Shown piece after piece: positions 47,331-55,751 of a stretch of DNA of 64,000 nt. The stretch's first letter is position 1. Every line of letters starts with the position of its first letter. Source of the DNA: Candidatus Opimibacter skivensis (lineage in GTDB: Bacteria; Bacteroidota; Bacteroidia; Chitinophagales; Saprospiraceae); assembly GCA_016722045.1 (NCBI GenBank), contig JADKGY010000025.1, positions 45,775-109,774 on the forward strand, written 5' to 3'. The position numbers and the translations under genes were made by a program. The notes under the pieces are model-generated. The model was not told the origin of the DNA and searched no databases. It saw only the letters and a program-made list of their open reading frames with translations.

Positions 47331-48248
47331 TTAAAAATCAGGATGATTTAAGAGCGCTAAATTCTTTGAGAGGCTGTTCAGCACAAATGTGTGTTCCTGA
47401 TCGATGGCGATTTTTTCCAGGTATGTCCAATACAATCTCGGTTTTAATTTTGAAGTATAGGTTGTGGTACGTGTGATGGAAGTCCCACCTTCAATGGGTT
47501 GGAATGTATAATAAGCATCCTGAAATGAAAACCATTCGTTGCCGGTCAATGAATATTCAATCACTTTCATGCTTAGCAATACTCCGGGACGGTAGGCCGT
47601 GATTTCAGCTACAATTTTACCATTTTCAAACAGGCAGGTTCGTTGTGCTCCTATACTTTCTTTTTCTAAAATACATTTATACGGAGTAGGCAATCCGAGT
47701 TGTATCAGCAGGGGTTTTTCTCCATCCAGCGTATCCATGGATTTTACACCGTCAAAGACAATTTCAGCAGGATAAGGCAAGGCAACTGTTGTTGATATAG
47801 AGTTCAATTTCGGTTCGTCTGAAAACAAGACTTCTGCGAGGTGACTGCCCAGTAATAAAATCAGAGGAAAGAACAGGGTATAGATCCTATCCTGGTGTTC
47901 AGTATATTTTTTCAAAAAAGTACCTCTGCAAATAGCGGCTAGTAAGAATCCCAGCATCAAAAGGAACATTAATATAGGCAACGCAAGTAATATACAAATC
48001 AGACCCTCCAGTCCGATGATAGAAGCAAGAACCATAAAGAGAATCAATCCCAGTAACGCGTAACTTGAGTGGAGTGCCAATGAAGCTGCATTGGGCGAAT
48101 TGATTGCAGCCGCAAAACCGATCGCGATGGGGAAAACAACAAAAAATGAAATGTCATAATCAATGAGGTGAAACTTGATACAAACCAGACCGATCAGGAA
48201 CAGGATTCCGGTCGTAAGCCATGTGTATCGGGAGATTTTTTTAAGCAA
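47331..48248 (-). CDS. Membrane protein with C-terminal SRPBCC-like domain
   Basis: 305 residues. The first ~140 residues carry about five membrane helices. The C-terminal ~150 residues resemble a SRPBCC/polyketide-cyclase ligand-binding fold (TTVALPYPAEIVFDGVKSM opening; QPIEGGTSITRTTTYTSKLKP; a long last helix). A soluble SRPBCC domain joined to a membrane bundle is seen in several uncharacterised Bacteroidota proteins. Function unknown. Monocistronic. Confidence 0.65.
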   Translation of the reverse strand: MLKKISRYTWLTTGILFLIGLVCIKFHLIDYDISFFVVFPIAIGFAAAINSPNAASLALHSSYALLGLILFMVLASIIGLEGLICILLALPILMFLLMLGFLLAAICRGTFLKKYTEHQDRIYTLFFPLILLLGSHLAEVLFSDEPKLNSISTTVALPYPAEIVFDGVKSMDTLDGEKPLLIQLGLPTPYKCILEKESIGAQRTCLFENGKIVAEITAYRPGVLLSMKVIEYSLTGNEWFSFQDAYYTFQPIEGGTSITRTTTYTSKLKPRLYWTYLEKIAIDQEHTFVLNSLSKNLALLNHPDF

Positions 48249-48436
48249 GGGAATCGGGATTCCTCCTAAAGATATCCTTTGGTCCGGGATTTATTTTACA
48301 CAATTAGGTAAGATTTATTATTCCAAATTACTGGCAGCATCTGGCATTTGCTGCCGTGTTATAGATTGGTAAACTATGAGTTTTAATACCTCAGCCTTCG
48401 CCTTTTTTCTTGCTTTCCTTCGCCTCAGCCTTCGCC

Positions 48437-48781
48437 TCAGCCTTTTTTCCTGCTTGATTTCGCCTTCGGATTAAACTTCAGGCATAAGGATACCCAATAT
48501 TCAAGGTCTTCATCCAGGTCGAATCCCTTTTCATCAACGAATAAGTACCCTTTCATAGACCTGCCGGTGAAGTCCATGGGTCGTGCACCTTTTATCTTCA
48601 GTGATTTTGCCTCTTCTTCCGGATCAATCCGGACCATGATCCGTCCTTCTCTCGCGCCCATGAGCATCTTGTCATCGACCATGAAACAGAGGCCGCCGAA
48701 CATCTTTTTTTCTGTGAACCTGACTTTCCGGGCGTCGAGGATTTGTCGGATACGGTCGGAGAGGGCTTCGTCTAAGGGCAT
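48437..48781 (-). CDS. TfoX N-terminal domain protein, tail possibly frameshifted
   Basis: 114 residues. EKKMFGGLCFMVDDKMLMGA is the TfoX_N signature, followed by IMVRIDPEE, GARPMDFTGRSMKGYLFVDE and a final helix. The family is related to the N-terminal half of the competence regulator TfoX/Sxy, but single-domain members have no proven role. The frame ends soon after a run of six A (48448-48443 on this strand). Removing one base there extends it by ~13 codons of Lys/Ala/Glu-rich sequence (KKAEAKAEAKE type), the basic tail usual for this family, so an indel in the homopolymer is likely. Confidence 0.78.
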   Translation of the reverse strand: MPLDEALSDRIRQILDARKVRFTEKKMFGGLCFMVDDKMLMGAREGRIMVRIDPEEEAKSLKIKGARPMDFTGRSMKGYLFVDEKGFDLDEDLEYWVSLCLKFNPKAKSSRKKG

Positions 48782-48859
48782 TTTCGGGAATTTAAAGTGT
48801 TGAAAATTAGGGATTTCGGATCAATTATGCGCATTGTTCCCCTTAAGACAAAAAACTTC

Positions 48860-48867
48860 TATATTTG
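48860..48867 (+). promoter_or_regulatory. -7 promoter box of tRNA-Asn (TATATTTG)
   Basis: Exact TAnnTTTG match 12 bases before the tRNA 5' end, with a TTG 23 bases upstream as a candidate -33 element. Confidence 0.6.
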
Positions 48868-48879
48868 CCGTCCCAAATT

Positions 48880-48953
48880 GCCTCCTTAGCTCAGTTGGTT
48901 AGAGCGCCGGACTGTTAATCCGTAGGTCCAAGGTTCAAGTCCTTGAGGGGGCG
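48880..48953 (+). tRNA. tRNA-Asn (anticodon GTT)
   Basis: 74 bases. The acceptor stem pairs 48880-48886 with 48946-48952 (7 bp, one G-U). D arm with AGTTGGTTAGA loop, anticodon loop CTGTTAA giving GTT, and T arm with GGTTCAAGTCC. The discriminator base is G, as expected for tRNA-Asn. The 3' CCA is not encoded (CCG follows), so it must be added after transcription. Own promoter and terminator. Confidence 0.96.
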
Positions 48954-48963
48954 CCGGATAATC

Positions 48964-48996
48964 AAGGGTTTACGTAAGTAGACCCTTTTTCTTTTT
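48964..48996 (+). terminator. Rho-independent terminator after tRNA-Asn
   Basis: Arms 48964-48973 and 48978-48987 pair over 10 positions with one wobble, GTAA loop, followed by TTTTTCTTTTT. Lies 10 bases after the tRNA. Confidence 0.85.
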
Positions 48997-49173
48997 CATC
49001 AATCGGCATACAGAATAGGTGAAATGTTCGAAATTTGAATTTGTAAAATGGAAATTTTTATTTTTTCTTAGTTTTGGTTTTGATAAGTTGAAAACCATAA
49101 CAATCTTAATAAAAAGCAGATTAGTTTTTGGAGCTTTTAAATATTTTTATTTTCACCATTAATAAACTTTACC

Positions 49174-50871
49174 ATGTCGTCTAAAATTTATATTCTGGCG
49201 TTCTGTTTTCTTCATGCAATGGCTGGTATTTCCTCTGCTCAATCTTTGAAGGTGATAAAGGATCCATCAGGGAACGAAATAATAGTTAACGAGGACTCCT
49301 CCTTTATCTATAAAGGGAAAGATCATCTAATGATGTTTGCTTTAGATCCTGAAACTAATTTGAGAAATGTTTTGGCATTTAATAGAGATACCAGTTTTTG
49401 GCTTTTTAATACGGGATTCAATACGTCTCTGACCTTTTCCAAATTTACAGATTCACAACGATATGGTATCATTAGTGAGGAAGTTTGGTTTAGGATAGGA
49501 AATATTTGGTATCAGACGACTGGAACTCCTGGATCGACAATAGTATTTAATGATAACACAGATGTCAACAAACCTTATCAAATCCTCAGGGCATTTCAAT
49601 TGTATAATTTCAATTTTAGTTTTGAGGCAATCGAAAGAACGACTGGGGACACAGTGGTAATTTTTTATGACGAAGACACAAAAATTTATAAGGAATTTAG
49701 GGATCAGGCAGGTTATCCTGTCAAAATTGTTCAGGAATCGGAAGAATTCGCTATCTCAGGATCAGAAACTATAGATTTTGTAGGAGCCAAATATAACCCT
49801 GATGTGCAAACCTGGGGCCCAGTAGGCGTTTACCAGGCGACGCTAAATTCTTTAACACAAGTGTATGAACTTGGGACTCGTCCAAAATATGATCTTAATT
49901 TTGTGTACAAGGATTATATCTTTTATCAGTATATCATTGACCATGATTCGTCGTCTTCTACGAAAGTTTTAGCGTACAATACAGCAACACATACATTTGA
50001 TAATGTTTCATCCTCAGTTTTACCAGGGTTCGAAGTGTTAGAAGCCTATAATCTTCAAACAATCTACAATGATGGTGAAACTTCAGGAATGAATTCATTT
50101 CACGAAAGTGTGTGGAAGTGCAAAAACCTTGCATTTGGGAATGTGAGATATTTCCTGAGAAGTCCATACAGGGATGACAAGGAAATTATTGATTTGCGTA
50201 ATAAGGAAAATGCATTTTTCATTTTTGATGAAGGCATTGAAGACACTCTTTATTATTATAGTTATGGAGAAAATCAAAGAGGGTTAGTCCGCTATAATAT
50301 AGTAAACAATATAGCAGCAAAAGATCCAAGCTCAATTCCCTTTGATACTGATTTTAAAATCAGAGGATGGAAAGGTAAGATGTACTTTGGAAGATATGAT
50401 TCTGCTTCGGGGAAAATAGCAGCAGCATATAAAGATTTTTATGAGGATGGAAAATACGCCTTTCTTCAATCAAATACTGGAGAAAAGATTGTGAATCCAA
50501 TAGATTTTACTTTCTATCATGATGATGTATTTGTGCATAGTCGGACAAATGAAGGCGTGAAGTTAGTTTATTATGATACTGCAACGATTGTTTCCACGGA
50601 CGAAATTCAGGAAGCAATAAATTCTGTTGAAATTAATCCAAACCCGAGTACAGGCATTATAACATTAAAATTTTCAGATATTGGAGAAACGACAACCGTT
50701 TTCACTAAGTATTCAATCTGCAATTCTATGGGGAAAATAATTGGTCATGGAAACATATATTCTTCCGACATTGAAATTAATCTAAGCGAAAAACCCGCTG
50801 GGGTATATTTTCTAATATTGAAGCGTGATCAGGAAATCTTGCTTACTAAGCAATTTGTGTTGATAGAGTAA
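49174..50871 (+). CDS. Secreted protein with T9SS sorting domain, function unknown
   Basis: 565 residues. Signal peptide at 1-23 (ends SSAQ). The body, about 25-470, is rich in aromatic strands with repeated 'F..D..TKVLAYNTATHTF' type text, suggestive of a beta-propeller but without a recognised repeat. The last ~85 residues are a T9SS domain (VEINPNPSTGIITLKF, then LSEKPAGVYFLIL). The gene is AT-rich like the secreted genes at 4.3-10.5 kb. A bidirectional terminator follows at once. Confidence 0.72.
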   Translation: MSSKIYILAFCFLHAMAGISSAQSLKVIKDPSGNEIIVNEDSSFIYKGKDHLMMFALDPETNLRNVLAFNRDTSFWLFNTGFNTSLTFSKFTDSQRYGIISEEVWFRIGNIWYQTTGTPGSTIVFNDNTDVNKPYQILRAFQLYNFNFSFEAIERTTGDTVVIFYDEDTKIYKEFRDQAGYPVKIVQESEEFAISGSETIDFVGAKYNPDVQTWGPVGVYQATLNSLTQVYELGTRPKYDLNFVYKDYIFYQYIIDHDSSSSTKVLAYNTATHTFDNVSSSVLPGFEVLEAYNLQTIYNDGETSGMNSFHESVWKCKNLAFGNVRYFLRSPYRDDKEIIDLRNKENAFFIFDEGIEDTLYYYSYGENQRGLVRYNIVNNIAAKDPSSIPFDTDFKIRGWKGKMYFGRYDSASGKIAAAYKDFYEDGKYAFLQSNTGEKIVNPIDFTFYHDDVFVHSRTNEGVKLVYYDTATIVSTDEIQEAINSVEINPNPSTGIITLKFSDIGETTTVFTKYSICNSMGKIIGHGNIYSSDIEINLSEKPAGVYFLILKRDQEILLTKQFVLIE

Positions 50872-50873
50872 AC

Positions 50874-50910
50874 AAAAAAAAGGCCACAAAATGTGACCTT
50901 ATATTTTTTT
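50874..50910. terminator. Bidirectional rho-independent terminator
   Basis: Arms 50880-50888 and 50892-50900 pair over 9 positions with one wobble. There are runs of U on both strands (ATATTTTTTT on plus, eight U on minus). It lies between the convergent T9SS gene and the fatty-acid hydroxylase gene and can serve both. Confidence 0.85.
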
Positions 50911-50942
50911 TGCTAATTGCCTGTTGCTAATTGCTTATTGAA

Positions 50943-51608
50943 CTAAGCCAGATTCTGCCTGTCATCAATAAACCCCGTCTTCGTCTTCACATTAAATCCT
51001 CTTTTCTCAGGCATCGTCTTAAAAAAGAAATCCCACAACGGAGATGAAACACCATAAGCCGCATCAGACTGCTGATAATGATGTAAAGCGTGATGTATCC
51101 AAAGATGTTTTAGGAAATTCTTCGGAGGTGGAAATGCATGCACTGAATAATGCACACACAGATAAGAAGCATAGCCGGCCACAAATCCCGCTGTAAACGG
51201 AATACCCAGTTTACCCAGAAGTAAGCGGTAAAAAATGAAGAATATGGATGCTAATGCTACGCTCACGATAGGAGGCATCGCAAGTCTTGTTTTGTCTTTC
51301 GGATAATCGTGATGCGCACCATGCAATACATATTGAAGCCTTTCTTTTTCCTTTGTGGTAGGCTCCATATGAAATGTGTACCGGTGAATTAAATATTCAA
51401 CCAGTGTAAATCCAAATAAACCTGCAAAGAATAATAGGATGCTTGCACCAGTTCCAATGAAACCTTCATAGAATGTATACGCCAGTAATACAACGGCCAA
51501 TCCATAGAATATGGAAAGAGGCCACGCAATATGCGTACGTGTCAACCGATCAAGAATTGGATTCTTGAAAATGGTACCGTCGCCTTTTGGTTTTTGCCCG
51601 TAAGCCAT
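50943..51608 (-). CDS. Fatty acid hydroxylase / sterol desaturase family protein
   Basis: 221 residues from the Met at 51608. Four or more membrane helices carry the histidine clusters of the di-iron hydroxylase family: HRYTFH, HGAHHDYP, HYSVHAF and HHALHHYQQ. It resembles membrane 2-hydroxylases that act on fatty acids of sphingolipids or ornithine lipids; the lipid substrate is not determined. A Met seven codons upstream (51629) lies inside the -7 box at 51627-51634, so the shorter start is chosen. Confidence 0.88.
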   Translation of the reverse strand: MAYGQKPKGDGTIFKNPILDRLTRTHIAWPLSIFYGLAVVLLAYTFYEGFIGTGASILLFFAGLFGFTLVEYLIHRYTFHMEPTTKEKERLQYVLHGAHHDYPKDKTRLAMPPIVSVALASIFFIFYRLLLGKLGIPFTAGFVAGYASYLCVHYSVHAFPPPKNFLKHLWIHHALHHYQQSDAAYGVSSPLWDFFFKTMPEKRGFNVKTKTGFIDDRQNLA

Positions 51609-51626
51609 GTTTTTTCTAATTATGTG

Positions 51627-51634
51627 CAAAGATA
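51627..51634 (-). promoter_or_regulatory. -7 promoter box of the hydroxylase gene (TATCTTTG)
   Basis: Exact TAnnTTTG match, 18 bases before the Met at 51608; decides the start of that gene. Confidence 0.55.
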
Positions 51635-51848
51635 CGATTTTCGCCTCTCTTGAAGATTAAAACGAGTGACTGTAGGATAAAGTTTAATGGTTTCGGTATA
51701 CTTCGTCTGACCATCTTAACTATTATTTAAAGAATTGATTTATAGAACAATAAATATTAATTATTCTATGATTAATGGACGGATACTCAAAGCTAAATAC
51801 TACTATTACTTTTCTGCCTTTCTGCCCTTTCCTCCCTTTCCACCATTT

Positions 51849-52441
51849 TCATCTGTATTTCTCATTCAGACCGATTCCGGCTTTAATGTTAGGAATTGCC
51901 TTTTCTACCCTTTTAACTCGTGTTTCTTCAGTTTTGGCCTCTAAGACATGCTCCAGGTATTCTCTTTGCTTTCCGGGCGTCAGTTTTGAAAAGGCATCTT
52001 TAAGAGCTTTATCTTTTTTAAAGGCAGCATTGTATTCGGCAGGAATGGCAGGAAGCGGTTTTTTCTCAGGCTTGATTTTGATACCGGCCTTTTCATTTGC
52101 GATCGCTTCTGCTATGTATTTTTTAATCACAGCAGGTTTGATCTCTTTCATCGATTGAAAACGCCATTGGCGTAATCCTCGTGTTCTTTCTTCATTGGCA
52201 TTGACAAGCACTTTTTCGGATCACTCAGAAAAGCTCCATTGTGAAACCATATCGTGAAGAAATTTTTAAACCCACCGATGGCCAATACATTTTTTCCATT
52301 CAATGTATAGATAGGACCACCCCATTTTATTTCTTCTTTCAGTTCTTTATGTTTCAATACAATTTCTCTGATCACCATCAATTCAGCTGACCAGGGTTCC
52401 TCAGCGAGGATTTCGACCACGGAAGTTTTATCGGATTTCAC
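51849..52441 (-). pseudogene. YdeI/OmpD-associated family gene, one-base frameshift
   Basis: Two frames together make one ~197-residue protein. The upstream frame (GTG at 52441) encodes a DUF1801-type domain with EIKWGGPIYTLNGKNVLAIG and FFTIWFHNGAFLSDPKK, then derails. The downstream frame starts with VLVNANEERTRGLRQWRF and carries the YdeI/OmdA C-terminal domain (IPAEYNAAFKKDKALKDAF, LTPGKQREYLEHVLEAK). Around 52209-52218 the text reads AAAAAGTGC where AAAAAGGTGC would join the halves as DPKK-VLVNAN, so one G is missing. Total length is 2 modulo 3, as expected. May be a true mutation or an assembly error. Role of the family is poorly known. Confidence 0.82.
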
Positions 52442-52458
52442 AGTTGAATCTGTTTTTA

Positions 52459-52466
52459 CAAAGATA
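52459..52466 (-). promoter_or_regulatory. -7 promoter box of the YdeI-type gene (TATCTTTG)
   Basis: Exact TAnnTTTG match 17 bases before the GTG start at 52441, supporting that start codon. Confidence 0.5.
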
Positions 52467-52883
52467 CAGACTATCGTAATGATCGTGAGGCGTGAATAGG
52501 TAGCACTAAGAAAAACGCTAACCGATATTTTTTCCGGTCACTGAGATCAGTCGAATTAAGCAGCATATCTGTATAGCGACGTACTCGCTACGCTTCGTCG
52601 TCGCCCTTAAAAAGGGGGGGAACAACTTGCCTTATACAGATATGTCGCTCCGCTGGAGCTCAAGTATTTCAAGCCTAAGTTGAATAACAAAGTTTGGGTG
52701 ATACATCCCGGAGACAGAGCTCCGTAAGTGGTGTGCTAAAGGAAGTCGAAGTGAACAGAAAAACAATTCAACGGTTCACGTCTCATATCTCACGTCTCAT
52801 ATCTCATATCTCACATTGCCAAATTGCCATCACATTGTCACATTGTCACATTGTCACATTATCACATTATCACATTATCATTA
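52467..52883. other. Intergenic region with a palindrome and tandem repeats
   Basis: About 400 bases without a supported gene. It holds a 12-base inverted repeat pair (52564-52575 with 52633-52644), the small hairpin GCTCC-GCT-GGAGC at 52646-52658, and a long tandem array from 52776 to the rlmN stop. Confidence 0.6.
52564..52658. repeat. Inverted repeat CATATCTGTATA with inner hairpins
   Basis: CATATCTGTATA (52564-52575) and its exact reverse complement (52633-52644) flank 57 bases that contain further complementarity (GCGACG with CGTCGC) and a run of seven G. A small GCTCC/GGAGC hairpin follows directly. It looks like a REP/MITE-like dispersed element; no ORF inside. Confidence 0.6.
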
Positions 52884-52886
52884 TCA
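52776..52886. repeat. Tandem arrays TCTCATA(TC) and CACATTGT/CACATTAT
   Basis: Short units in two styles: about four TCTCATATCTCACG-like units, then about seven 8-base CACATTGT/CACATTAT units. The array supplies the TGA stop codon of rlmN at 52884-52886. Confidence 0.88.
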
Positions 52887-53930
52887 CGTCTGATTGGCCA
52901 ACTGCCCACATGCTGCATCAATATCCTTTCCTCTGCTTCTTCTCACAGTGATCATGACGCCTTTATCTCTGACTTTCTTTGCAAATTTATCGATCTGCGA
53001 TTCATCTGCTTTTTCGAAAGCGACACCGGGGACAGGATTGTATTCAATGACATTGACCTTCACGGGAAATTGTCCACGACAGAGTTTGATTAATTTATCA
53101 GCATCATCGAGTCCATCATTGAATCCTTTTAATGCGATGTATTCAAATGAAATGCGGCCATGTGTTTTTTTATAAAAATAATCGAGAGCCTCCATCAATG
53201 CACTGAGGTGATTTGTTTCATTGATCGGCATGATGCGGCTGCGTTTCTGATCATCAGCTGCATGCAATGAAAGAGCTAGATTAAATTTCACTTGTTCGTC
53301 GGCAAGTCGGGTGATCATTTTTGCAATGCCTGCTGTACTTACGGTGATTCGTCGCGGAGACCAACTCATGCCATCACTTCCTGTAATCTTTGCAATGCTT
53401 TCCATCACAGGTCCATAATTAAGTAATGGTTCTCCCATACCCATATAGACGATATTCGTTAATGGCGATCCGAGTGTTTCTTCACAGAGTTTATTTGTAT
53501 CAAATGCCTGATCATAAATTTCGGCACCTGTGAGGTTTCGGATACGTCCCATTTGGCCAGTAGCACAAAAGCTACACGTGAGACTGCACCCTACCTGTGA
53601 TGAGACGCATGCAGTGTAACGTTTATCCCTCTCCACAGGAATCATCACGGTCTCGATTTTCTTTCCGTCGTGAAGCGTGTATCGTGTTTTAATCGTTCCA
53701 TCTGCACTCGATTGGCGTACATCAGTTTCGATGCTATGGAAAGTATAATGTTCGTGGAGACTTTTACGAAGAGCCGCCGGAACATTTGACATATCGTCAA
53801 ATTTCTTTGCGCCGAGCTTCCACATCCAGTCATAGACTTGTTGGGCCCTGTAAGCAGGTTGTCCTATTTCTACAAATGATTTTTGAAGATCAGCTAATGA
53901 AAGCGTTCTGATGTCTGGAAGTGCGGCCAT
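52884..53930 (-). CDS. rlmN: Dual-specificity rRNA/tRNA adenine-C2 methyltransferase
   Basis: 348 residues. Radical-SAM enzyme that methylates C2 of A2503 in 23S rRNA and A37 in some tRNAs. The CxxxCxxC cluster motif is in GCSLTCSFCATGQMG, followed by MGMGEPLLNY, the SAM-binding VSTAGIAKMI region, FNLALSLHAADD, and the C-terminal RRSRGKDIDAACGQL with the conserved mechanism cysteine. The N-terminal accessory domain has AYRAQQVYDWMWKLG. The protein ends ANQT, with its stop inside the adjacent repeat array. 24 bases separate it from the glycosyltransferase gene upstream. Confidence 0.95.
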   Translation of the reverse strand: MAALPDIRTLSLADLQKSFVEIGQPAYRAQQVYDWMWKLGAKKFDDMSNVPAALRKSLHEHYTFHSIETDVRQSSADGTIKTRYTLHDGKKIETVMIPVERDKRYTACVSSQVGCSLTCSFCATGQMGRIRNLTGAEIYDQAFDTNKLCEETLGSPLTNIVYMGMGEPLLNYGPVMESIAKITGSDGMSWSPRRITVSTAGIAKMITRLADEQVKFNLALSLHAADDQKRSRIMPINETNHLSALMEALDYFYKKTHGRISFEYIALKGFNDGLDDADKLIKLCRGQFPVKVNVIEYNPVPGVAFEKADESQIDKFAKKVRDKGVMITVRRSRGKDIDAACGQLANQT

Positions 53931-53954
53931 GATGTTGAAAAGAAGGTAACGAAA

Positions 53955-54737
53955 TCACAAGCGCACTGGTTCAACCACATTTTTTCGTGGTGTTATTTTT
54001 TTGTAGAGCGGATGTTTAATGATGCCCCAGAGTTGTAACCTGTGAAGCAATGAAACGCGAAGTACACCAAGCCCATATTTCATGCTTCTCGAAAGATTGA
54101 TAGAGGAGGCTTCTTCGAAATATTTAGTAGGACAAGTCACTTCAGCGATTGGAAAACCTGCGTAGATGATCTGGGAAAGCATTTCATTGTCAAAGATGAA
54201 GTCATCAGAATTAGAATCAAATGGAATGGATCTTAGGACTTCAGCGCTAAATGCCCTGTAGCCCGTGTGGTATTCTGACAATTTATAATTGACCATGATA
54301 TTTTGAAAAAGTGTTAGAAACCGGTTGGCCCAATATTTATAAAGTGGCATACCGCCTCGTAAAGCGCCTTTTCCTAAGATACGTGAGCCCAGAACGACCG
54401 GATAAAGATTCTCCCCGATGATATTGACCATACTGGGGATCAGCAATGGGGTATATTGATAATCCGGATGGAGCATGATGACAATGTCACCGTTGATTTC
54501 AAGTGCTTTTTTATAAAGCGTTTTCTGATTGCCACCGTAACCCCTGTTTTGTTCGTGACGGATGACGTGATTGATACCGAGGGCCTGGGCTTCCTGGTAG
54601 GTATTGTCACGGCTGGCATCATCGCAGAGTACAACCTCATCCACAAGGTCATGTGGAATTTCATTATACGTTTTGGCCAGTGTACGTGAAGCATTGTACG
54701 CGGGTAAAACAACGACGACCTTTTTATCCTTATACAT
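53955..54737 (-). CDS. Family 2 glycosyltransferase (DPM1-like)
   Basis: 260 residues. GT2 fold: VVVVLPAYNASRTLAKTY, DEVVLCDDASRDNT, HEQNRGYGGNQKTLYKKAL, and the DxD-equivalent MLHPDYQYTP. Then LGSRILGKGALRGGMPLYK and TGYRAFSAEVL. It lacks the extra membrane helices of the longer members. It resembles dolichol/undecaprenyl-phosphate mannosyl- or glucosyltransferases; the donor sugar is not determined. Upstream of rlmN by 24 bases, probably the same transcript. A -7 box ends five bases before its ATG. Confidence 0.85.
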   Translation of the reverse strand: MYKDKKVVVVLPAYNASRTLAKTYNEIPHDLVDEVVLCDDASRDNTYQEAQALGINHVIRHEQNRGYGGNQKTLYKKALEINGDIVIMLHPDYQYTPLLIPSMVNIIGENLYPVVLGSRILGKGALRGGMPLYKYWANRFLTLFQNIMVNYKLSEYHTGYRAFSAEVLRSIPFDSNSDDFIFDNEMLSQIIYAGFPIAEVTCPTKYFEEASSINLSRSMKYGLGVLRVSLLHRLQLWGIIKHPLYKKITPRKNVVEPVRL

Positions 54738-54741
54738 GGCT

Positions 54742-54749
54742 CAAAGATA
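54742..54749 (-). promoter_or_regulatory. -7 promoter box of the glycosyltransferase gene (TATCTTTG)
   Basis: Exact TAnnTTTG match with only four bases between it and the ATG at 54737, implying a leaderless or nearly leaderless transcript. Confidence 0.5.
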
Positions 54750-54796
54750 AGTTGAAAGGATAAGACACGATGGGTTAGTCTAAAATGAGATTAAAT

Positions 54797-54832
54797 AAAA
54801 AAGCCCCCACACATCGTGCAGAGGCCTTTTTT
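54797..54832 (-). terminator. Rho-independent terminator after the lipoprotein gene
   Basis: On the minus strand arms 54825-54816 and 54812-54803 pair over 10 positions including three wobbles, 3-base loop, followed by six U. U-runs on both sides make it possibly bidirectional. Confidence 0.75.
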
Positions 54833-54858
54833 TCTTACCGTTTCCGGTTTCTTTTCAA

Positions 54859-55443
54859 TTACTTCTTCTTCATTGGAGTAGTAGACTTCACAGTAGCTGC
54901 TGCTGCTGGAGTAGAATACGAAGCTAACATTTGCTGTAGGTTAGTAAGAGCAGCTGCAACACCGTTCTTAACTGTAGCATAAGATGCTTTCCATGCAGTC
55001 ATGTTCTCACCGGCTGTAGCTATCATAGCTTTCAGTTCAGTAATTTTAGCTGCAACATCACCATCAAGTTTGCCTTTTGCAAGACCTTCTTTAAGTGCAT
55101 TGACATCGGCTGATTTTTCTGTCCATGTTTTCATGAAATCACCGATTGTTTTTTGAAGAGGAGCATATGCAGTAAGGGCATCCGTTGCACCTTTCTGAGC
55201 TGCTGTCCATGCTGTAACTTGCTCTGGTTTCAGCTTTTTCATAGTAGCTTCATCAGGATTCATTGAAGCTAATGCTTTAGTATAGTTGGTCATATCTGAA
55301 GCAACCATACCTGAAAAATCAGATGCAGCTTTAGTAGTTGTATCCCATGATCCGGAAACCTCTTCGATGCCGGCACGGTATTGCTCCACACCTTTGCATG
55401 AAAGCACGAGAAGTGGAAGAAGGAAGAAAAATAGTTTTTTCAT
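54859..55443 (-). CDS. Lipoprotein with helical, Ala/Thr-rich domain
   Basis: 194 residues. Signal peptide with lipobox LVLSC (Cys16), so lipid-anchored. Residues ~25-165 are almost all helical and rich in Ala, Thr, Lys and Trp, with weak heptads (DALTAYAPLQKTIGDFMKTW, ITELKAMIATAGENMTAWKA), suggesting a helical bundle. A short Thr/Pro/Lys tail ends the protein. No family recognised. A -7 box (TACATTTG) at 55473-55480 and a terminator make it a single-gene unit. Confidence 0.75.
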   Translation of the reverse strand: MKKLFFFLLPLLVLSCKGVEQYRAGIEEVSGSWDTTTKAASDFSGMVASDMTNYTKALASMNPDEATMKKLKPEQVTAWTAAQKGATDALTAYAPLQKTIGDFMKTWTEKSADVNALKEGLAKGKLDGDVAAKITELKAMIATAGENMTAWKASYATVKNGVAAALTNLQQMLASYSTPAAAATVKSTTPMKKK

Positions 55444-55472
55444 AATTGTTTGTGTTTATCAAATATTGGCCG

Positions 55473-55480
55473 CAAATGTA
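55473..55480 (-). promoter_or_regulatory. -7 promoter box of the lipoprotein gene (TACATTTG)
   Basis: Exact TAnnTTTG match 29 bases before the lipoprotein ATG. Confidence 0.5.
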
Positions 55481-55751
55481 ATGACATTTTGATGATTACA
55501 CATATTTTTTTAACAAAATATTAAAGGTTTTAAGGAGGCTGGCAGAAGAAAATTGCTCCATATCTCAGTCTGAAAAAATTAAATTTTGGCTATTGACCAA
55601 ATTCCAATGACTTGTGAGTAAGGAAGGAAGTTCGGGGGTATTTAATTATATTCCTTAAATATGGCTAAATCACTAAAAATCATGGTTTTACCTGATAAAG
55701 TTTGCTCCCTGACCTCAATTCGCTTCTGCACATACTCTTCGTACTGCCTAT
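55481..55751. other. Intergenic gap, nothing recognised
   Basis: AT-rich. No gene, hairpin with U-run or repeat found between the lipoprotein promoter and the end of the CotH-type gene. Confidence 0.5.
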
